Assembly (NCBI GenBank): GCA_012513915.1
Contig: JAAZBG010000306.1
Location: forward strand, 1 to 32,914
Origin: Fibrobacter sp.
Lineage (GTDB): Bacteria; Fibrobacterota; Chitinivibrionia; Chitinivibrionales; Chitinispirillaceae
Reading direction: 5' to 3'
DNA length: 32,914 bases
In this document: positions 31,947 through 32,914 of the stretch, piece after piece
How the letters are laid out: every line of letters begins with the position of its first letter
Numbering within the stretch: position 1 is the stretch's first letter
Position numbers and translations under genes: made by a program
Notes under the pieces: model-generated
What the model saw: the letters and a program-made list of their open reading frames with translations, nothing else
Told to the model about the DNA's origin: nothing
Databases searched by the model: none

Positions 31947-32441
31947 ATGAACCTATCGAATGTTCCACTCATCCCCCGCAAGGTGTTATTCGATAATCCC
32001 AATCGATTCAAGGTAGAAATCAGCCCGGATGGTATGCACCTTGCCTGGCTGGCTCCACTGGATGGGGTACTCAATGTGTGGGTGGCACCGCGTGCCAATC
32101 CTGAAAACGCACACCCGGTTACATTCGACAAAGGTCGTGGCATTCGTTACTATGGATGGAATTATACCAACCAGCACATCTTTTATTTCCAGGATCAAAA
32201 CGGCGATGAAAACAGGCACATCTTTGTCGTAGCTTTGGAAAATATTCTCTACCCTGATGAGGGCCACGGCTTCGCCCGCCCTGAAAACAACCTGTCTTTC
32301 AACGCCATCATAGAAGCATTCCTGGCACAGCACCTGGGAGGACGACACGAACCGATTGAAGATGCTCTTGATAATTCCAGCTTGCAAATAATCACCGGAA
32401 AAGGCGACATTCCCGGCCTGGAAGGAGTCCTTGCCTCATAA
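31947..32441 (+). pseudogene. S9 (prolyl-oligopeptidase-type) peptidase with a large internal in-frame deletion
   Basis: The 164-residue frame joins the two ends of an S9 serine peptidase. Residues 1-97 are the start of the beta-propeller (VEISPDGMHLAWLAPLDGVL, IRYYGWNYTNQHIFYFQDQ, DENRHIF). From about residue 99 it jumps to the extreme C-terminus: YPDEGHGFARPENNLSF with the catalytic His107, then FLAQHLGGRHEPIED. Family members have roughly 600-700 residues, so about 450-500 are missing, including the GxSxGG nucleophile and the catalytic Asp. It cannot be an active peptidase. AAGGA lies 6-8 bases before the ATG and a terminator follows, so the gene's outer signals are intact. Either a genomic deletion or an assembly join near 32240-32250 explains it. 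Confidence 0.82.
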
Positions 32442-32914
32442 AAATTCACCCCCGAAAAATTGCTCCATCCCAACTTAAACGGGTATTTGTGAAATTACCT
32501 CTTTACCAATCAGCATCTTCACCATAATAGTCCCGGAGAAACCACTGATTTCTCCTTTTGTATAGCGTTTTCGCCGCTCTGTCCGCAAGTCCGCATCCTA
32601 TTCAAGGTGTGGACTCATTCCAGATTGATAATGGTCAAATTGTAAATTATTCAACAGACAAAGCACTGTTAATGGTCATGAGATAGTCAAAGCGTATGAA
32701 AGTCACCCATTGAAAGTACTGAAAACTTTTTTTTAAAACCAGATAAGAGGTATGTATCACAAATAAGATATGACAACACAGGAATACAACCAACGATCAA
32801 CCAACGATACCAACATAAGGTATTTTACTCAAGAGTACCGAGTTTAAAATAGATCTTTAAGCTGCCATTTGCAATCCTTCCTTTCGATTCTTATCTATTT
32901 TTGACAAAATAAAA
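32442..32914. other. Intergenic region at the right end
   Basis: Apart from the terminator at 32535-32559 and a short direct repeat (CCAACGAT twice, near 32791-32805), I see no gene or structured element here. Confidence 0.5.
32535..32559 (+). terminator. Rho-independent terminator of the S9 peptidase remnant
   Basis: GGAGAAA (32535-32541) and TTTCTCC (32549-32555) form a perfect 7-bp stem around a 7-base loop, followed directly by TTTTG. It is about 95 bp after the stop. Confidence 0.8.

Overview
The window looks like chromosomal DNA from an anaerobic, plant-fibre-degrading bacterium of the FCB group, most likely Fibrobacterota. This is an inference from content: a secreted GH11 xylanase and two GH8 enzymes, two of which (the GH11 and one GH8) carry a C-terminal module like the type IX/Por sorting domains, an Aquifex-type aconitase, a RecB/RecC pair and very low GC spacers. 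No rRNA, tRNA, CRISPR array, integrase or transposase was recognised.

Layout. Bases 1-873 are the 3' end of a secreted protein with a discoidin-like domain. Bases 1582-10732 run leftward: GH11 xylanase, aconitase, a gene pair that is almost certainly one frameshifted gene (PTS EIIA-like, pyruvate-kinase-C-like and diadenylate cyclase domains), and two GH8 enzymes. Most transcription units end in strong hairpins. Bases 11305-15694 run rightward: a GalU-like nucleotidyltransferase and a 1109-residue fusion of a GHMP sugar kinase with a UDP-sugar pyrophosphorylase. A GT4 glycogen-synthase-like gene converges on them behind a shared bidirectional terminator. Bases 17100-21220 are repeat-rich: heptanucleotide arrays, GC-rich palindromes, a dispersed palindromic repeat on both sides of an acyl ligase/ACP/acyltransferase fusion gene, and a 227-bp multi-hairpin element. 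Bases 21357-28749 hold overlapping recC and recB, and both genes carry the same repeat families inside their reading frames. Bases 28898-30601 are a DarTG DNA ADP-ribosylation toxin-antitoxin pair on the minus strand. The right end holds a small lipoprotein, a degraded or doubtful reading frame, and an S9 peptidase gene reduced to its two ends by an in-frame internal deletion.

How the genes may work together. The xylanase, the Rex-like GH8 and the other GH8 would release xylo- and gluco-oligosaccharides. The kinase/pyrophosphorylase fusion and GalU-like enzyme would activate sugars to UDP-sugars, and the GT4 enzyme would store glucose as glycogen. These links are inferred from co-location only. 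RecBC and DarTG together form a DNA-repair and defence segment. The most unusual items are the EIIA/PK_C/cyclase gene with its frame break, the kinase-first UDP-sugar fusion, the in-frame palindromic and heptad insertions in recC and recB, and the 227-bp structured element.
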